Origin: Lachnospiraceae bacterium
Lineage (GTDB): Bacteria > Bacillota > Clostridia > Lachnospirales > Lachnospiraceae
NCBI GenBank assembly: GCA_910575075.1
Contig: CAJTCY010000001.1
Location: forward strand, 20,702-84,701
DNA: 64,000 nt
Direction: 5' to 3'
Shown here: positions 26,281 to 35,392 of the stretch, in pieces
Layout of the letters: every line of letters begins with the position of its first letter
How positions within the stretch are numbered: position 1 is the first letter of the stretch
Translations under genes and position numbers: made by a program
Notes under the pieces: model-generated
Databases searched by the model: none
What the model was told of the DNA's origin: nothing
What the model saw: only the letters and a program-made list of their open reading frames with translations

Positions 26281-27672
26281 GACAGCGTTTACTCAGACGA
26301 GGGGATCAGTGCGACCGACACAAGGCACCGCAGCGGCTTCAACCAGATGGTGCAGGACGCCCTGGACGGGAAGATTGACCTTATCGTCACCAAGTCGGTA
26401 AGCCGTTTCGCAAGGAACACGGTGGACAGCCTCACCACGGTCCGGAAGCTGAAGGAGAAGGGCGTGGAGGTCTATTTTCAAAAGGAGAACATCTACACGC
26501 TGGACTCCAAGGGCGAGCTTCTCATCACCATTATGTCCTCGCTGGCGCAGGAGGAATCCCGCTCCATTTCGGAAAACGTGACATGGGGAAAGCGGAAGCG
26601 GTTCGCGGACGGCAAGGTCAGCCTGGCCTACAGCTCCTTCCTCGGCTACCGGAAAGGCGAAGACGGGCAGATGGAGATCGTGCCGGAGGAGGCAGATACG
26701 GTACGCCTCATCTACCGGATGTTCATGCAGGGGCAGACGCCCTACGCCATAGCAAAACACCTTACGGACAAGGGCATCCCGACGCCCACGGGGAAGGAGA
26801 CGTGGCGGCACAGGACGGTGGAGAACATCCTCTCCAACGAAAAGTACAAGGGCGATGCCCGCCTGCAGAAATGCTACACGGTGGATTTCCTTTCCAAGAA
26901 ACGCAAGGCGAACGAAGGGGAAGTGCCGCAGTATTATGTGGAGGGCAGCCACGACGCCATCATCGATCCCGCGGAGTGGCAGCTCGTGCAGTTGGAGATA
27001 CAGCGGAGGAAGAACCTGGGGCGAAGCCATAACTGCTGCAGCCCGTTCTCGGCAAAGCTGAAATGCGGCGACTGCGGCGAATACTTCGGTTCCAAGGTCT
27101 GGCACTCCAACAGCAAATACAAGCGGACGGTATGGCAGTGCAACGCTAAGTTCAAGGGGGAAAGCAAATGCGCCACGCCCCATCTGTATGAGCAGCGGAT
27201 CAAGGAGCTGTTCCTGGGGGCGCTCGGCATCCTGATGGAAAACCGGGAGGAGGCCATCGGGGACTGCAGGGCGGTCATGGAGGCCCTGGCCGACAGCAGC
27301 GCCATTGAAGCGGAGCTGGAGACGGTCAGCAGGGAGAAGGAAGTGACGGCGGGGCTGATACAGAGGCTGGTCGATGAGAACGCCACCCGGAAACTTGACC
27401 AGCACGACTACCGCAAAAAGTATGACGGGTATGCAAGCCGGTACGCCGCTTTGGAGAGCCGGGAGGACAGCCTGGAGAAAGAGCGGGAGAGGAAGGAAAT
27501 CCAGTATGACATTTTCAGCGGCTTCATTGAGGGGCTTGGCGAAACGGCGGAGTTGCCGGTGGATTTCAATGAAAAACTGTTCCATAGGCTTGTGGATTTC
27601 GCAACGGTATATTCAGACGGCAGGGTGGTGTTCGCTTTCCGTAACGGAGTGGAGGTCAGCACGGAGATTTAA
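26281..27672 (+). pseudogene. Large serine recombinase lacking its catalytic N-terminus
   Basis: The open frame starts inside the catalytic domain at VYSDEGISATD and continues as a close paralogue of the 24561 protein (TKSVSRFARNTVDSL, EESRSISENVTWGKR, zinc ribbon CGDCGEYFGSKVW). The first about 60 residues, with the YARVS serine, are missing and replaced by the tandem repeats. An ATG at 26347 could yield a 441-residue product able to bind DNA but not to cleave it. Alternatively the 5' part was lost in a rearrangement during insertion. Confidence 0.8.
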
Positions 27673-27754
27673 AGCCAGGAGCGGTCGGGGCATCGGGTTT
27701 GTGCCAGATGCTTCCGGCCGCTTTTTCTGTGCGTATGAAAACACCTATATAATA

Positions 27755-27922
27755 GTAACAGTTCGGCCTTCGGCTTCCTATTCCATGCATCAAGCCATGT
27801 AAAACCACTGCGTGGTGTCAAAGCCACGTTCCGTGGCTTGATACACCATGCCAGTACATTATTTTATGTGGCTTGTAAGCCATAATTTGCAGCGTGGTAC
27901 AAAGTCCTGGCTGAACCGTTAC
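27755..27922. repeat. 168-bp palindromic (MITE-like) element
   Basis: The ends GTAACAGTTCGGCC (27755-27768) and GGCTGAACCGTTAC (27909-27922) are inverted repeats matching at 12 of 14 bases. Inside are the hairpins ACCAC-TGC-GTGGT (27804-27816) and AAGCCACG-TTC-CGTGGCTT (27821-27839) and a longer ATCAAGCCA/TGGCTTGAT pairing. No ORF. This resembles a small non-autonomous or extragenic palindromic element. Confidence 0.6.
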
Positions 27923-27952
27923 ATATGATTAAGAATTATGTAACAAAAAGAA

Positions 27953-27981
27953 TTGCCTTATGTGTGATATTGTGATAAAAT
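27953..27981 (+). promoter_or_regulatory. Promoter for the RiPP cassette
   Basis: TTGCCT (27953-27958), a 17-base spacer and TAAAAT (27976-27981) lie in AT-rich DNA about 250 bases before the maturase. The intervening 27982-28234 leader is non-coding; I see no recognisable riboswitch in it. Confidence 0.45.
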
Positions 27982-28234
27982 AATATAAAAAAAGCAAATT
28001 AAACTAAAATTGTGGTACAAATCAAACAAAAATGTTTATATAGTGAAGTTTTAGTAAAAGAGATGCACTTGCACATCGACAGCTAAAGGGTGGGTGCCTC
28101 CGATATGGATGCCAGAATGCCTTATAAATGAAAAATTGTCAAGCAAAATTTAGAAGGTGAAAATCACTTTTATCACTATTTATGCCGCCGACTGAAAGGT
28201 GTCAGGATGGGGATGATTGAAAGAGGGGAATGGA

Positions 28235-29590
28235 ATGGGAAATATATTTAAACCCTCATTCTACAATTTTTATTACCAAATTGAGAATGAGGTGATATTA
28301 TACAATTCGCTAACTAATGGATTAGCTGTAATTGAGCAAAAATATTTGCAATATTTTAATTCTACTTCATTTGATATTTCAAAAATAGAAAAAGATGACG
28401 TTATTGAATGGCTCATCGAAGAAGAATTTTTTGTTGAAGATGGATTTAACGAATTGTCCATGTTAAAATATAATTATAATTTGGATAAATTTGATAGAAA
28501 AAATCTTGGATTGACGATTGCCCCGACTTTAAATTGTAATTATAAGTGTGTATATTGTTATGAGCAAGGTCATGAAATTGCTTTTAATAATGATACTATT
28601 ATGACGGAGGGGGTACAAAATTCATTAATTGATTTTGTTTCTCAACAAATAAAATATTTAAAGCACATTGATATTACTTGGTTTGGTGGAGAACCATGTC
28701 TGGCGATAGATGTTATTGAAAATTTAAGCAAAAGAATTCTGGAACTCGCAAATTTGAATTCGATTGAATATACGGCCACTATGGTGACAAACGGTTATTA
28801 TATAGCTAATAATCCTGATGCTGTTAATATGTTCAAAAAAATGAAAATTGATAGTTGCCAGATTACTTTAGATGGAATGCCATTAGAACATAATGCAAGA
28901 AGGCTGTCTAAAAAGGAAGGGGAAAATACCTTTGAATACGCAATAAAAGCGATAGAAATATTAAATCAAAATGATATAACTGTAGATGTCCGTATAAATG
29001 TTGACGCTAATAATATTGATTCAGTACAAGGTTTATTAGATATACTTAAAAGTAAGAATTTAGAACACCTGAATTATTATTTGGGACATTTGATACCATA
29101 TACAGAAGGGTGTTCTGCTTTATTTAAGACAGGACTAAGCAAAAAAGAATTTGCAGATTGCCATAAATGTACATACGAATATTTTGAAAAAAATGATTTT
29201 AGAATGGGACTTGAAGGCTTTTATCCATATTTTGCGAGACCATGTATAGCGAATCGTGTAGATTCGTTAGTAATAGATCCTTTAGGAAATTTATATAAAT
29301 GCCGGACAGAGTTAGGTAATCCATCTAGATGTTGTGGTAATATAAAACGTATCAATGAACAAACACTTATAGAACTAAAAAATGAATTTGAATGGATTAA
29401 TTGGAGTCCTTTTGATTTTAATAAGTGTCAAAATTGTAAATATTTGCCTATTTGTTTAGGAGGATGTGCATATGTCGCCAGATATGTAGAATCGGAACCA
29501 CAATGTGATGAATGGAAATATTATTTAGAACATTATATAAAGAAAGAAGTTAATAAGAATCAATTAGAAGGAGGCAATAAGTATGAGTAG
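28235..29590 (+). CDS. Radical SAM/SPASM peptide maturase
   Basis: A 451-residue enzyme. The N-terminal region (FYNFYYQIENEVILYN) resembles the peptide-recognition domain of RiPP maturases. The radical SAM cluster motif is C101-x3-C105-x2-C108 (CNYKCVYC), followed by FGGEPC, TNGYY and LDGMPLEHNARR. A C-terminal SPASM domain has CX2CX5CX3C (CQNCKYLPICLGGC) and upstream cysteines for auxiliary Fe-S clusters. Such enzymes form thioether or C-C crosslinks in Cys-containing peptides. The gene is far more AT-rich than its neighbours, a sign of transfer. ATG 28235 follows GAGGGG. The stop overlaps the start of a Cys-rich peptide gene, its likely substrate. Confidence 0.88.
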   Translation: MGNIFKPSFYNFYYQIENEVILYNSLTNGLAVIEQKYLQYFNSTSFDISKIEKDDVIEWLIEEEFFVEDGFNELSMLKYNYNLDKFDRKNLGLTIAPTLNCNYKCVYCYEQGHEIAFNNDTIMTEGVQNSLIDFVSQQIKYLKHIDITWFGGEPCLAIDVIENLSKRILELANLNSIEYTATMVTNGYYIANNPDAVNMFKKMKIDSCQITLDGMPLEHNARRLSKKEGENTFEYAIKAIEILNQNDITVDVRINVDANNIDSVQGLLDILKSKNLEHLNYYLGHLIPYTEGCSALFKTGLSKKEFADCHKCTYEYFEKNDFRMGLEGFYPYFARPCIANRVDSLVIDPLGNLYKCRTELGNPSRCCGNIKRINEQTLIELKNEFEWINWSPFDFNKCQNCKYLPICLGGCAYVARYVESEPQCDEWKYYLEHYIKKEVNKNQLEGGNKYE

Positions 29591-29699
29591 AATTATTGTA
29601 AAGGGTGTCAAGAAGAAAAAAATGGCTTCAGTGATTGTGTCAGCGTGTGAGAATGGACCCTGCTATTGTTATTGTAGACATTGTTTGAACAAAAACTGA
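29583..29699 (+). CDS. Cys-rich RiPP precursor peptide (38 aa)
   Basis: ATG 29583 overlaps the maturase stop (ATGAGTAG) and is served by a strong AAGGAGG site 8 bases upstream, inside the maturase gene. The 38 residues divide into a basic leader (VKGVKKKK, 6-13), a hydrophobic stretch (ASVIVSA) and a core ending CENGPCYCYCRHC. Five cysteines lie at 22, 27, 29, 31 and 34, i.e. C-x4-C-x-C-x-C-x2-C, with a LNKN tail. Overlap with a SPASM maturase and the Cys spacing make it a probable thioether-crosslinked peptide (ranthipeptide or sactipeptide class). It does not match the SCIFF pattern. The bioactivity is unknown, and no exporter or immunity gene is adjacent. Confidence 0.8.
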   Translation: MSRIIVKGVKKKKMASVIVSACENGPCYCYCRHCLNKN

Positions 29700-29837
29700 T
29701 GTATTACATATTTGGCGACTATACGTTCTTCTGATGGATAAATATTGATTAGAATTTTAATCATTTTTAGAACAGTAAAAATATAAGAGATGGAATTATG
29801 GTGTCTATATCGGAAAAGGTAAATGAAACATCTGGGG

Positions 29838-29865
29838 GAGAACTGCGAAAAGTTCTCTCTTTTTT
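29838..29865 (+). terminator. Intrinsic terminator of the RiPP cassette
   Basis: GAGAACT (29838-29844), loop GCGAAA, AGTTCTC (29851-29857), then TCTTTTTT. A standard terminator about 140 bases after the precursor stop; no credible third gene lies between them. Confidence 0.75.
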
Positions 29866-29945
29866 GTATCCAATCTAATTGAGAAAAGAACATATAGAAT
29901 GGATGACTTGTTCCCAATATAAATGGGATATAAGGTTGTGGGTGC

Positions 29946-29992
29946 AAAAAATAACGATAGCCACCTTAAAAAACAGGCTATCGTTATTTTTT
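29946..29992. terminator. Long perfect hairpin, probable bidirectional terminator
   Basis: AAAAAATAACGATAGCC (29946-29962) is exactly complementary to 29976-29992, a 17-bp stem with A/T-rich ends suitable for termination in both directions. AACGATAGC also recurs at about 30032 and 30111. The whole 29866-30412 interval holds no supported gene. Confidence 0.6.
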
Positions 29993-30210
29993 ACACTCCC
30001 AAATATCGAAAGTGCGGCAATTCTGAAAAATAAAACGATAGCCTCCCATGCTTGGGTGCATCTGCCAATCTCAAAAGTGTTGATTTCAGGGCATTTGCGG
30101 TAAATGTAAAAACGATAGCACTCACGCAGAAATTGTATCAATCTCGACACGCAATATGGTGTGAGAGGTCGGTAAAATTTATTTTAAATTTTCCCTCCTA
30201 CTCGATTTTT

Positions 30211-30260
30211 CTTATAGGAAAGAATTTGTCACGCCAAAGCGTGAAAGTGTCTTCCTATAG
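30211..30260. repeat. Copy of the integrase-end/attachment-arm sequence found at 48158
   Basis: CTTATAGGAAAGAATTTGTC, then ACGC-CAAA-GCGTG-AAAGTGT, matches 48158-48203 (right end of the serine-integrase element) with few differences, and here folds into a long stem closed by TATAGGAA/TTCCTATA. It is probably the remnant of a related element's end; no recombinase gene remains beside it. Confidence 0.55.
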
Positions 30261-30412
30261 AAAAAATAATATGCCCACTTTGTTCTTCTAATAGAATATC
30301 AAATCACAGAAATTTCACAGAATGGCAGGCAGAAATTTAACTCCATTTAAAGTTTCAAGATTATACTGAGCGAAAATAGAAAGCAAAATATGGAGGAAAG
30401 GAAAAGAAGCTT

Positions 30413-32317
30413 ATGAAAAGAAGATATGCAGCGATTTTACTCAGCGTGGTTTTGGGATTAACGGTGTTAAATGGATGCGGCAAAGCTGATAAAGAGACAA
30501 AAACAGAGACCATGGTTTCCAAAGATAAAGAAGATAAAAATACAATATATGGAGAAGTAAGCCAGATAACAGAAGATACGATAACTATAAAAGTAGGAAC
30601 CAGAAAGGAAAGAGAGCATCCAGAAGAAGGAAATGGAGGACGTTCAGAAGGAGAGATGCCGGAGAAACCGACAGGAGAACAGCCAGAAGGAGGGATGCCG
30701 GAGAAACCGTCAGGAAGACAGCCAGAAGGAGAGATGCCGGAGAAACCGTCAGGAGAACAGCCAGGGGAAATGCCTTCTATGCTGGAATTAACTGGAGAAG
30801 AACAGGAAATTCAGGTGACAGAAAATACGCTTATCAAACGTGAAGAGATGGGCAGAGGTTCTGATAAAGAAGCAGCGGCAGAAGAAATTAAAATATCAGA
30901 TTTAGCAGAGGGTGATATGGTTCAGGCGGTATTTGCAGAAGATGGGAGTACGGAAGAGATTCTTGTGATTTCTCCAGGGAAGCCGGGCGGGGCAGGCCAA
31001 TCTTCCCAGCCAGAAAATTATGAAGCAGTAAAAGAATATGATAATGATGCGCAGGAAGAAGGACAGACTGTTGATTCAGAAGGGACAGATGAGAATGCTG
31101 TTTTGATCTCTCAGGGAGCCAATACAGAATTGAAAAATTTTAAAATAACCAGAAAATCCCAGAAAAGTACGGGAGGGGATAACGCCAGTTTTTACGGAGT
31201 AGGAGCGGCGGTACTGGCGGAAGAAGGAACAGCATATCTCTCAGAAAGTATGATTGAGACAGACGCCGCAGGAGGGGCAGGAGTGTTTGCTTACGGAAAT
31301 GGAACAATCTATGTAAAAGACACCTCTGTTGTTACACAGCAGAATACTTCTGGCGGCATCCATGCGGCAGGCGGAGGGAACTTATACGCCTGGGATATGA
31401 AGATTGAAACGAATGGTGAGTCTGCGGCAGCAATCCGCAGTGACCGGGGCGGCGGCACGATGGTGGTAGATGGCGGTACATACATTTCTAATGGTGTGGG
31501 TTCTCCGGCAGTATACAGTACGGCAGACATTGCTGTCAACAATGCAGTGCTCACAGCAAATAGTTCTGAGGCAGTATGTATAGAAGGGTTAAATTCTCTC
31601 CGCCTTTATAATTCTGATTTGACAGGAACCATGGGAGAGGATGAGCGAAACGACTGTACCTGGAATGTAATTCTATATCAAAGTATGTCGGGAGATTCAG
31701 AGGTGGGAAACAGTACCTTTGAGATGCAGGGAGGAAGCCTGAAAGCAAATCATGGAGGCATGTTTTATACGACGAACACAGAATCTACCATTGTTTTGTC
31801 AGGGGTGGAGGTTGAGAACGCCAGTGACAGCACATTTTTTCTGAAATGTACTGGAAATCAGAATCAGCGTGGATGGGGGAACGCCGGAAATAATGGGGCG
31901 GACTGCCATTTTACAGCCGTCAGTCAAAGCATGGAGGGAGATGTGGTCTGGGACAGTATCAGCCAATTAGATTTCTACATGAAAGATCACAGCAGTCTGA
32001 CAGGAGCAGTAATACAGGATGAAAGTTGTGCAGGAGAGGGAGGCGAGGGAAGCTGTAATCTGTATTTGGGCGAAGATTGTATCTGGACTGTAACAGGAAA
32101 TAGTGTTTTGAGCAGTCTTTCCTGTGAGGGTAAAATTGTGGACAATACCGGAAAAACAGTTACGATTCAAGGGAAGGACGGAACTGTTTATGCGGAAGGT
32201 GAGAGCAGCTATCTTGTAACAGTGGAGCATTATAGTGAAAGCGCCGATTTTTCGGGAGCGTCCGAATTGACAAATTGGATGGATGAACAGGTGCAAAAAC
32301 CGGCACAGTTTATATAG
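30413..32317 (+). CDS. Secreted beta-helix lipoprotein
   Basis: A 634-residue lipoprotein: lipobox VLNGC with Cys22. A linker holds three near-identical GEMPEKP-type repeats (about 75-120), then a metal/OB-like region (EIQVTENTLIKREEMG). From about 205 comes a right-handed beta-helix with repeated Gly/Asn/Thr strands (for example GTIYVKDTSVVTQQNTSGGI). Such helices often bind polysaccharide or form passengers on the surface. It is 13 bases upstream of a MacA/MacB-type exporter, suggesting that they act together. The substrate is unknown. Confidence 0.7.
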   Translation: MKRRYAAILLSVVLGLTVLNGCGKADKETKTETMVSKDKEDKNTIYGEVSQITEDTITIKVGTRKEREHPEEGNGGRSEGEMPEKPTGEQPEGGMPEKPSGRQPEGEMPEKPSGEQPGEMPSMLELTGEEQEIQVTENTLIKREEMGRGSDKEAAAEEIKISDLAEGDMVQAVFAEDGSTEEILVISPGKPGGAGQSSQPENYEAVKEYDNDAQEEGQTVDSEGTDENAVLISQGANTELKNFKITRKSQKSTGGDNASFYGVGAAVLAEEGTAYLSESMIETDAAGGAGVFAYGNGTIYVKDTSVVTQQNTSGGIHAAGGGNLYAWDMKIETNGESAAAIRSDRGGGTMVVDGGTYISNGVGSPAVYSTADIAVNNAVLTANSSEAVCIEGLNSLRLYNSDLTGTMGEDERNDCTWNVILYQSMSGDSEVGNSTFEMQGGSLKANHGGMFYTTNTESTIVLSGVEVENASDSTFFLKCTGNQNQRGWGNAGNNGADCHFTAVSQSMEGDVVWDSISQLDFYMKDHSSLTGAVIQDESCAGEGGEGSCNLYLGEDCIWTVTGNSVLSSLSCEGKIVDNTGKTVTIQGKDGTVYAEGESSYLVTVEHYSESADFSGASELTNWMDEQVQKPAQFI

Positions 32318-32330
32318 GGAGGGAATAGAA

Positions 32331-34709
32331 GTGAGTAAGATAACAGGCGGATGGAAGAAATTTTTAAAAAAGAAGAAAACGTTGCTGGTTTTTATTTTTG
32401 CAGCAGGGGCAGGACTGGTTTCTTTGGGAATTTATTCAGTGAAAGGGACAACTGCCAAGGGGGCGCCGGATCAGAAAATGGCAGTTCAGGAGACACAGGC
32501 TGAGAAGGGGAATATTTCCAATACGATTGTAGGAACCGGAAATCTGGAGCTGGAAGAAGGAGAGGCAGTTGTGCTCCCCTCTGGAGTGATTGTGGATGAG
32601 GTAAAGGTGGAGAGCGGTGACGCTGTTGAAAAAGGAGATGTGCTGGCAGTAGTAAATCAAACTTCTGTACTGCAGGCTATGGAAAGTGTTCAGGAACAGA
32701 TCGATGAGCTGGACGAGAAGATTGATGAGAGCAGAGATAATACAGAATCTGATTCCATAAAATCAAAGGTAGACGCAAGAGTAAAGAAAATCTTTGTGCA
32801 GGAAGGGCAGGAGATTTCAGAATGTATGATGGAGCAGGGAGCTTTGATGCTGTTGTCTCTGGACGGCTATCTTTCAGTGCAAATTGAGACCAGTGCAGAA
32901 CTTGCCAAAGGAGATACGGTTACGCTTCTGCGTTCAGACGGAACACAGAAAGAAGGAACGGTAGATGATATCTCGGATGGAACGTGCACAATTCTGTGTT
33001 CTGACAGCGGAGTGGGAATCGGAGAACAGGTAACAGCTGCAGATACACAGGGAAATACGATTGGAACAGGAAGCACCAGCATTCATCAGCAGCTTGCGGT
33101 TACCGCTGCGGCAGGCACGGCAGAAGACATTTGTGTATCGGAAGATCAGAAGGTGTATACAGATACTACACTTTTGACTGTGGATCATGGCAGCCTGAGC
33201 CTGGAATGCCAGGAGCAGATGGCACAGAGGCAGCAGCTGACAGATAGCCTGCAGACCCTGATAAAATTATCTCAGAGTGGTACTTTGACAGCAGAATCTG
33301 CTGGAATTATACAGGCAGTAAATATATCTGCACAGAGCAGTCAGAGCGGAGGTGAGACCGAAAATTTGCAGATTTCCAAAAATACGGCTGCCCTGGTGGG
33401 AAGTGTGGTTGATGCAGGAGAGGAAAATGTTGAGACAGATTCGGAGGAGCCTCTGACGATAGAAATTACAGATTCCGGTGTTTCAGAGAAAAATCTGCTT
33501 GCAGTGGAGACTCCAAAGACAGGGAAAACACCTCAGACAGAAGTGAAGACAAGAGATGGAAGCTATGAAGGAAGCATTTCCTGGAAGCCAGAGGATAAAG
33601 CATTTGCAGAAAACACTTCTTATCAGGCCAATGTCACGTTATCGGCAGGAGAGGGATATATTTTTACCAGAGACAGTGTCAGTAAGGTGAAGACAGGAGT
33701 TTTATCAGGAGTGACGGTGTCAGAAGATGGGAAGAGTCTCAGCCTGCAGATTACATATCCTTTTACGATGGCGGAGAAAGAAGAAGAGGATGATAAACCA
33801 ACAGAAGGGGATGACAAAAAAGAGAACGGTGAGAATAATAAGGAAGTTGATTCTGAGAATGAGAGTGGAACTAAGACACAGCAAGAGACAGAGATACAAA
33901 ATGGCGATATTACCGGCAATGGAAATGTGCAGGCAGGGAATGCAGGAGATTTGACACAGAAGAATTCTTTAAGCGCTGCGAATTCGGGCGGTTCCAGCGT
34001 CAGAACGGCAGCAGCTGTAAGCACTCAGACGGTAAGCCAGGAGGAAAGCGCAGATACGGCAGAATCAGACAGTGAAGTGACTGCTTTTACGCTGGCAGCG
34101 GCAGAAACGATGGTGCTGGCAGTTAACGTAGATGAGCTGGATATCAACACGATCACAGAAGGACAGGAGGCAGAGATTACGCTGGACGCTATTGAGGGAG
34201 AGAGCTTTCATGGAACGGTGACAAAGGTTGGAAACTCTGCCAGCAGTTCCAGCGGCGGCGTGGCAAAATATACCGTAAAGATTTCCATTCCCAAAGATGA
34301 GAGAATGAAAGAAGGGATGAATGCATCCGCTGTGATTACGATTGAAGAGCGAGAAAATGTAGTGACAATTCCAGTCAATGCACTTTGGGAGCGCAGAGAT
34401 CAGGTATTTGTTTACACACAGGCAGACGAAGAGGGTAATCTTTCTGGAGAGCAGGAAGTCAGCACCGGATTATCTGACGGAGATAAGGTGGAAATCACGG
34501 AAGGGCTGTCAGAAGGAGATAAAGTATACTATCAGAAAACCGGCAATGTTTCCCAGCAAAGCTTGGGAGAGGAAAACCGGCGTAAAGGAGAGCAAGGAGA
34601 AATGCCTCAAGGCGGTTTTGGAGGCGGCAGAGGAGAAATGCCCCAGGGTAGTTTTCCAGGAGGTGAATCCGGCAGCGGGATGCCTGGTGCAAAAGACAGA
34701 CAGGAATAG
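32331..34709 (+). CDS. MacA/HlyD-like membrane-fusion adaptor, unusually long
   Basis: GTG 32331 follows GGGAGGG. The product (792 residues) has an N-terminal membrane helix (TLLVFIFAAGAGLVSLGIY), biotinyl-lipoyl-like halves (VDEVKVESGDAVEKGDVLAVV), a helical hairpin, and a C-terminal beta-barrel and permuted region (VTIPVNALWERRDQVFVY, LSEGDKVYY). MacA-type adaptors are near 400 residues. Here a Ser/Glu/Asp-rich insertion of about 300 residues (about 390-590) interrupts it, and the C-terminus ends in Gly/Met/Pro-rich GEMPQGGFGGG repeats echoing the EMPEKP repeats of the lipoprotein. It couples the downstream ABC permease to the wall or an extracellular partner. Confidence 0.8.
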   Translation: MSKITGGWKKFLKKKKTLLVFIFAAGAGLVSLGIYSVKGTTAKGAPDQKMAVQETQAEKGNISNTIVGTGNLELEEGEAVVLPSGVIVDEVKVESGDAVEKGDVLAVVNQTSVLQAMESVQEQIDELDEKIDESRDNTESDSIKSKVDARVKKIFVQEGQEISECMMEQGALMLLSLDGYLSVQIETSAELAKGDTVTLLRSDGTQKEGTVDDISDGTCTILCSDSGVGIGEQVTAADTQGNTIGTGSTSIHQQLAVTAAAGTAEDICVSEDQKVYTDTTLLTVDHGSLSLECQEQMAQRQQLTDSLQTLIKLSQSGTLTAESAGIIQAVNISAQSSQSGGETENLQISKNTAALVGSVVDAGEENVETDSEEPLTIEITDSGVSEKNLLAVETPKTGKTPQTEVKTRDGSYEGSISWKPEDKAFAENTSYQANVTLSAGEGYIFTRDSVSKVKTGVLSGVTVSEDGKSLSLQITYPFTMAEKEEEDDKPTEGDDKKENGENNKEVDSENESGTKTQQETEIQNGDITGNGNVQAGNAGDLTQKNSLSAANSGGSSVRTAAAVSTQTVSQEESADTAESDSEVTAFTLAAAETMVLAVNVDELDINTITEGQEAEITLDAIEGESFHGTVTKVGNSASSSSGGVAKYTVKISIPKDERMKEGMNASAVITIEERENVVTIPVNALWERRDQVFVYTQADEEGNLSGEQEVSTGLSDGDKVEITEGLSEGDKVYYQKTGNVSQQSLGEENRRKGEQGEMPQGGFGGGRGEMPQGSFPGGESGSGMPGAKDRQE

Positions 34710-34720
34710 GAGAGCGTGAA

Positions 34721-35392
34721 ATGATTAAACTGCATGAAATTTCAAAAATATATGAGATTGGGAATGACAGGGTATACGCCTTAAACCATGCCAGTATGGA
34801 GATAGAAGAGGGAGAATTTGTCAGTATTGCAGGGCCTTCCGGAAGCGGAAAATCTACGATGATGAATATTATCGGCTGTCTTGACACGGCAGATGAAGGC
34901 ACTTACCTTTTAGATGGTGTTTCCGTTGAGAATTATTCAGAAAAAGAGCTGGCAAAGATACGCAGCCAGAAAATCGGATTTATCTTTCAGAATTTTAATC
35001 TGCTGCCCAGGCTTACTGCGGAAGAAAATGTAGAGCTGCCGTTGATTTACCAGAAGTTGTCTTCACGGGAACGGAAACGCCGAGTGAAGGAGGCACTGGA
35101 GCAGGTGGAGCTTTCCCACCGCATGAATCACCGCCCGACCGAGTTGTCAGGAGGGCAGCAGCAGAGAGTGGCGATTGCCCGTGCCCTGGTGACCAAGCCA
35201 GCGCTGTTTCTTGCTGATGAACCGACGGGAAATCTGGATTCCAAAACAGGACAGGAGATTATGGAATTGTTTCATAATCTTCACCAGACTGGAAATACAA
35301 TTTTATTGATTACACACGATTCTCAGATCGCAGAGGAAGCAGAGCGGAAAATACAAATTCGTGATGGAGAAGTCAGGGAGGTGAAGAAGTAA
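34721..35392 (+). CDS. MacB-type ABC transporter ATP-binding protein
   Basis: A 223-residue ATPase with Walker [10 protein letters not shown] (38-46), [18 protein letters not shown], signature [15 protein letters not shown] and Walker [17 protein letters not shown], diagnostic of the LolD/MacB branch. It lies 11 bases after the adaptor and overlaps the permease start (TAATG). Probably exports or extrudes a peptide or lipid, driven with the permease at 35392. Confidence 0.92.
   Translation: MIKLHEISKIYEIGNDRVYALNHASMEIEEGEFVSIAGPSGSGKSTMMNIIGCLDTADEGTYLLDGVSVENYSEKELAKIRSQKIGFIFQNFNLLPRLTAEENVELPLIYQKLSSRERKRRVKEALEQVELSHRMNHRPTELSGGQQQRVAIARALVTKPALFLADEPTGNLDSKTGQEIMELFHNLHQTGNTILLITHDSQIAEEAERKIQIRDGEVREVKK

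Noticed and set aside
26293-27585. 430-codon minus-strand frame opposite the third recombinase
   Set aside because: Antisense shadow of a GC-rich recombinase gene; composition is not protein-like.
27982-28234. Riboswitch in the leader before the maturase
   Set aside because: Short pairings exist, but no conserved core of a known class could be recognised.
29583-29699. Assignment of the Cys peptide to the SCIFF family
   Set aside because: SCIFF peptides have six Cys in about 45 residues and a conserved leader; this has five with different spacing and leader.
29790-29880. 26-codon ORF (MVSISEKVNETS...) as a second RiPP precursor
   Set aside because: It runs through the terminator stem, lacks Cys and has a weak ribosome site.
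29875-30150. 91-codon minus-strand frame near the RiPP cassette
   Set aside because: It runs through a perfect 17-bp terminator hairpin and repeated AACGATAGC motifs, so coding is unlikely.
30640-30775. GEMPEKP repeats as a separate repeat element
   Set aside because: In-frame protein linker repeats within the lipoprotein gene; no flanking inverted repeats or independent copies.
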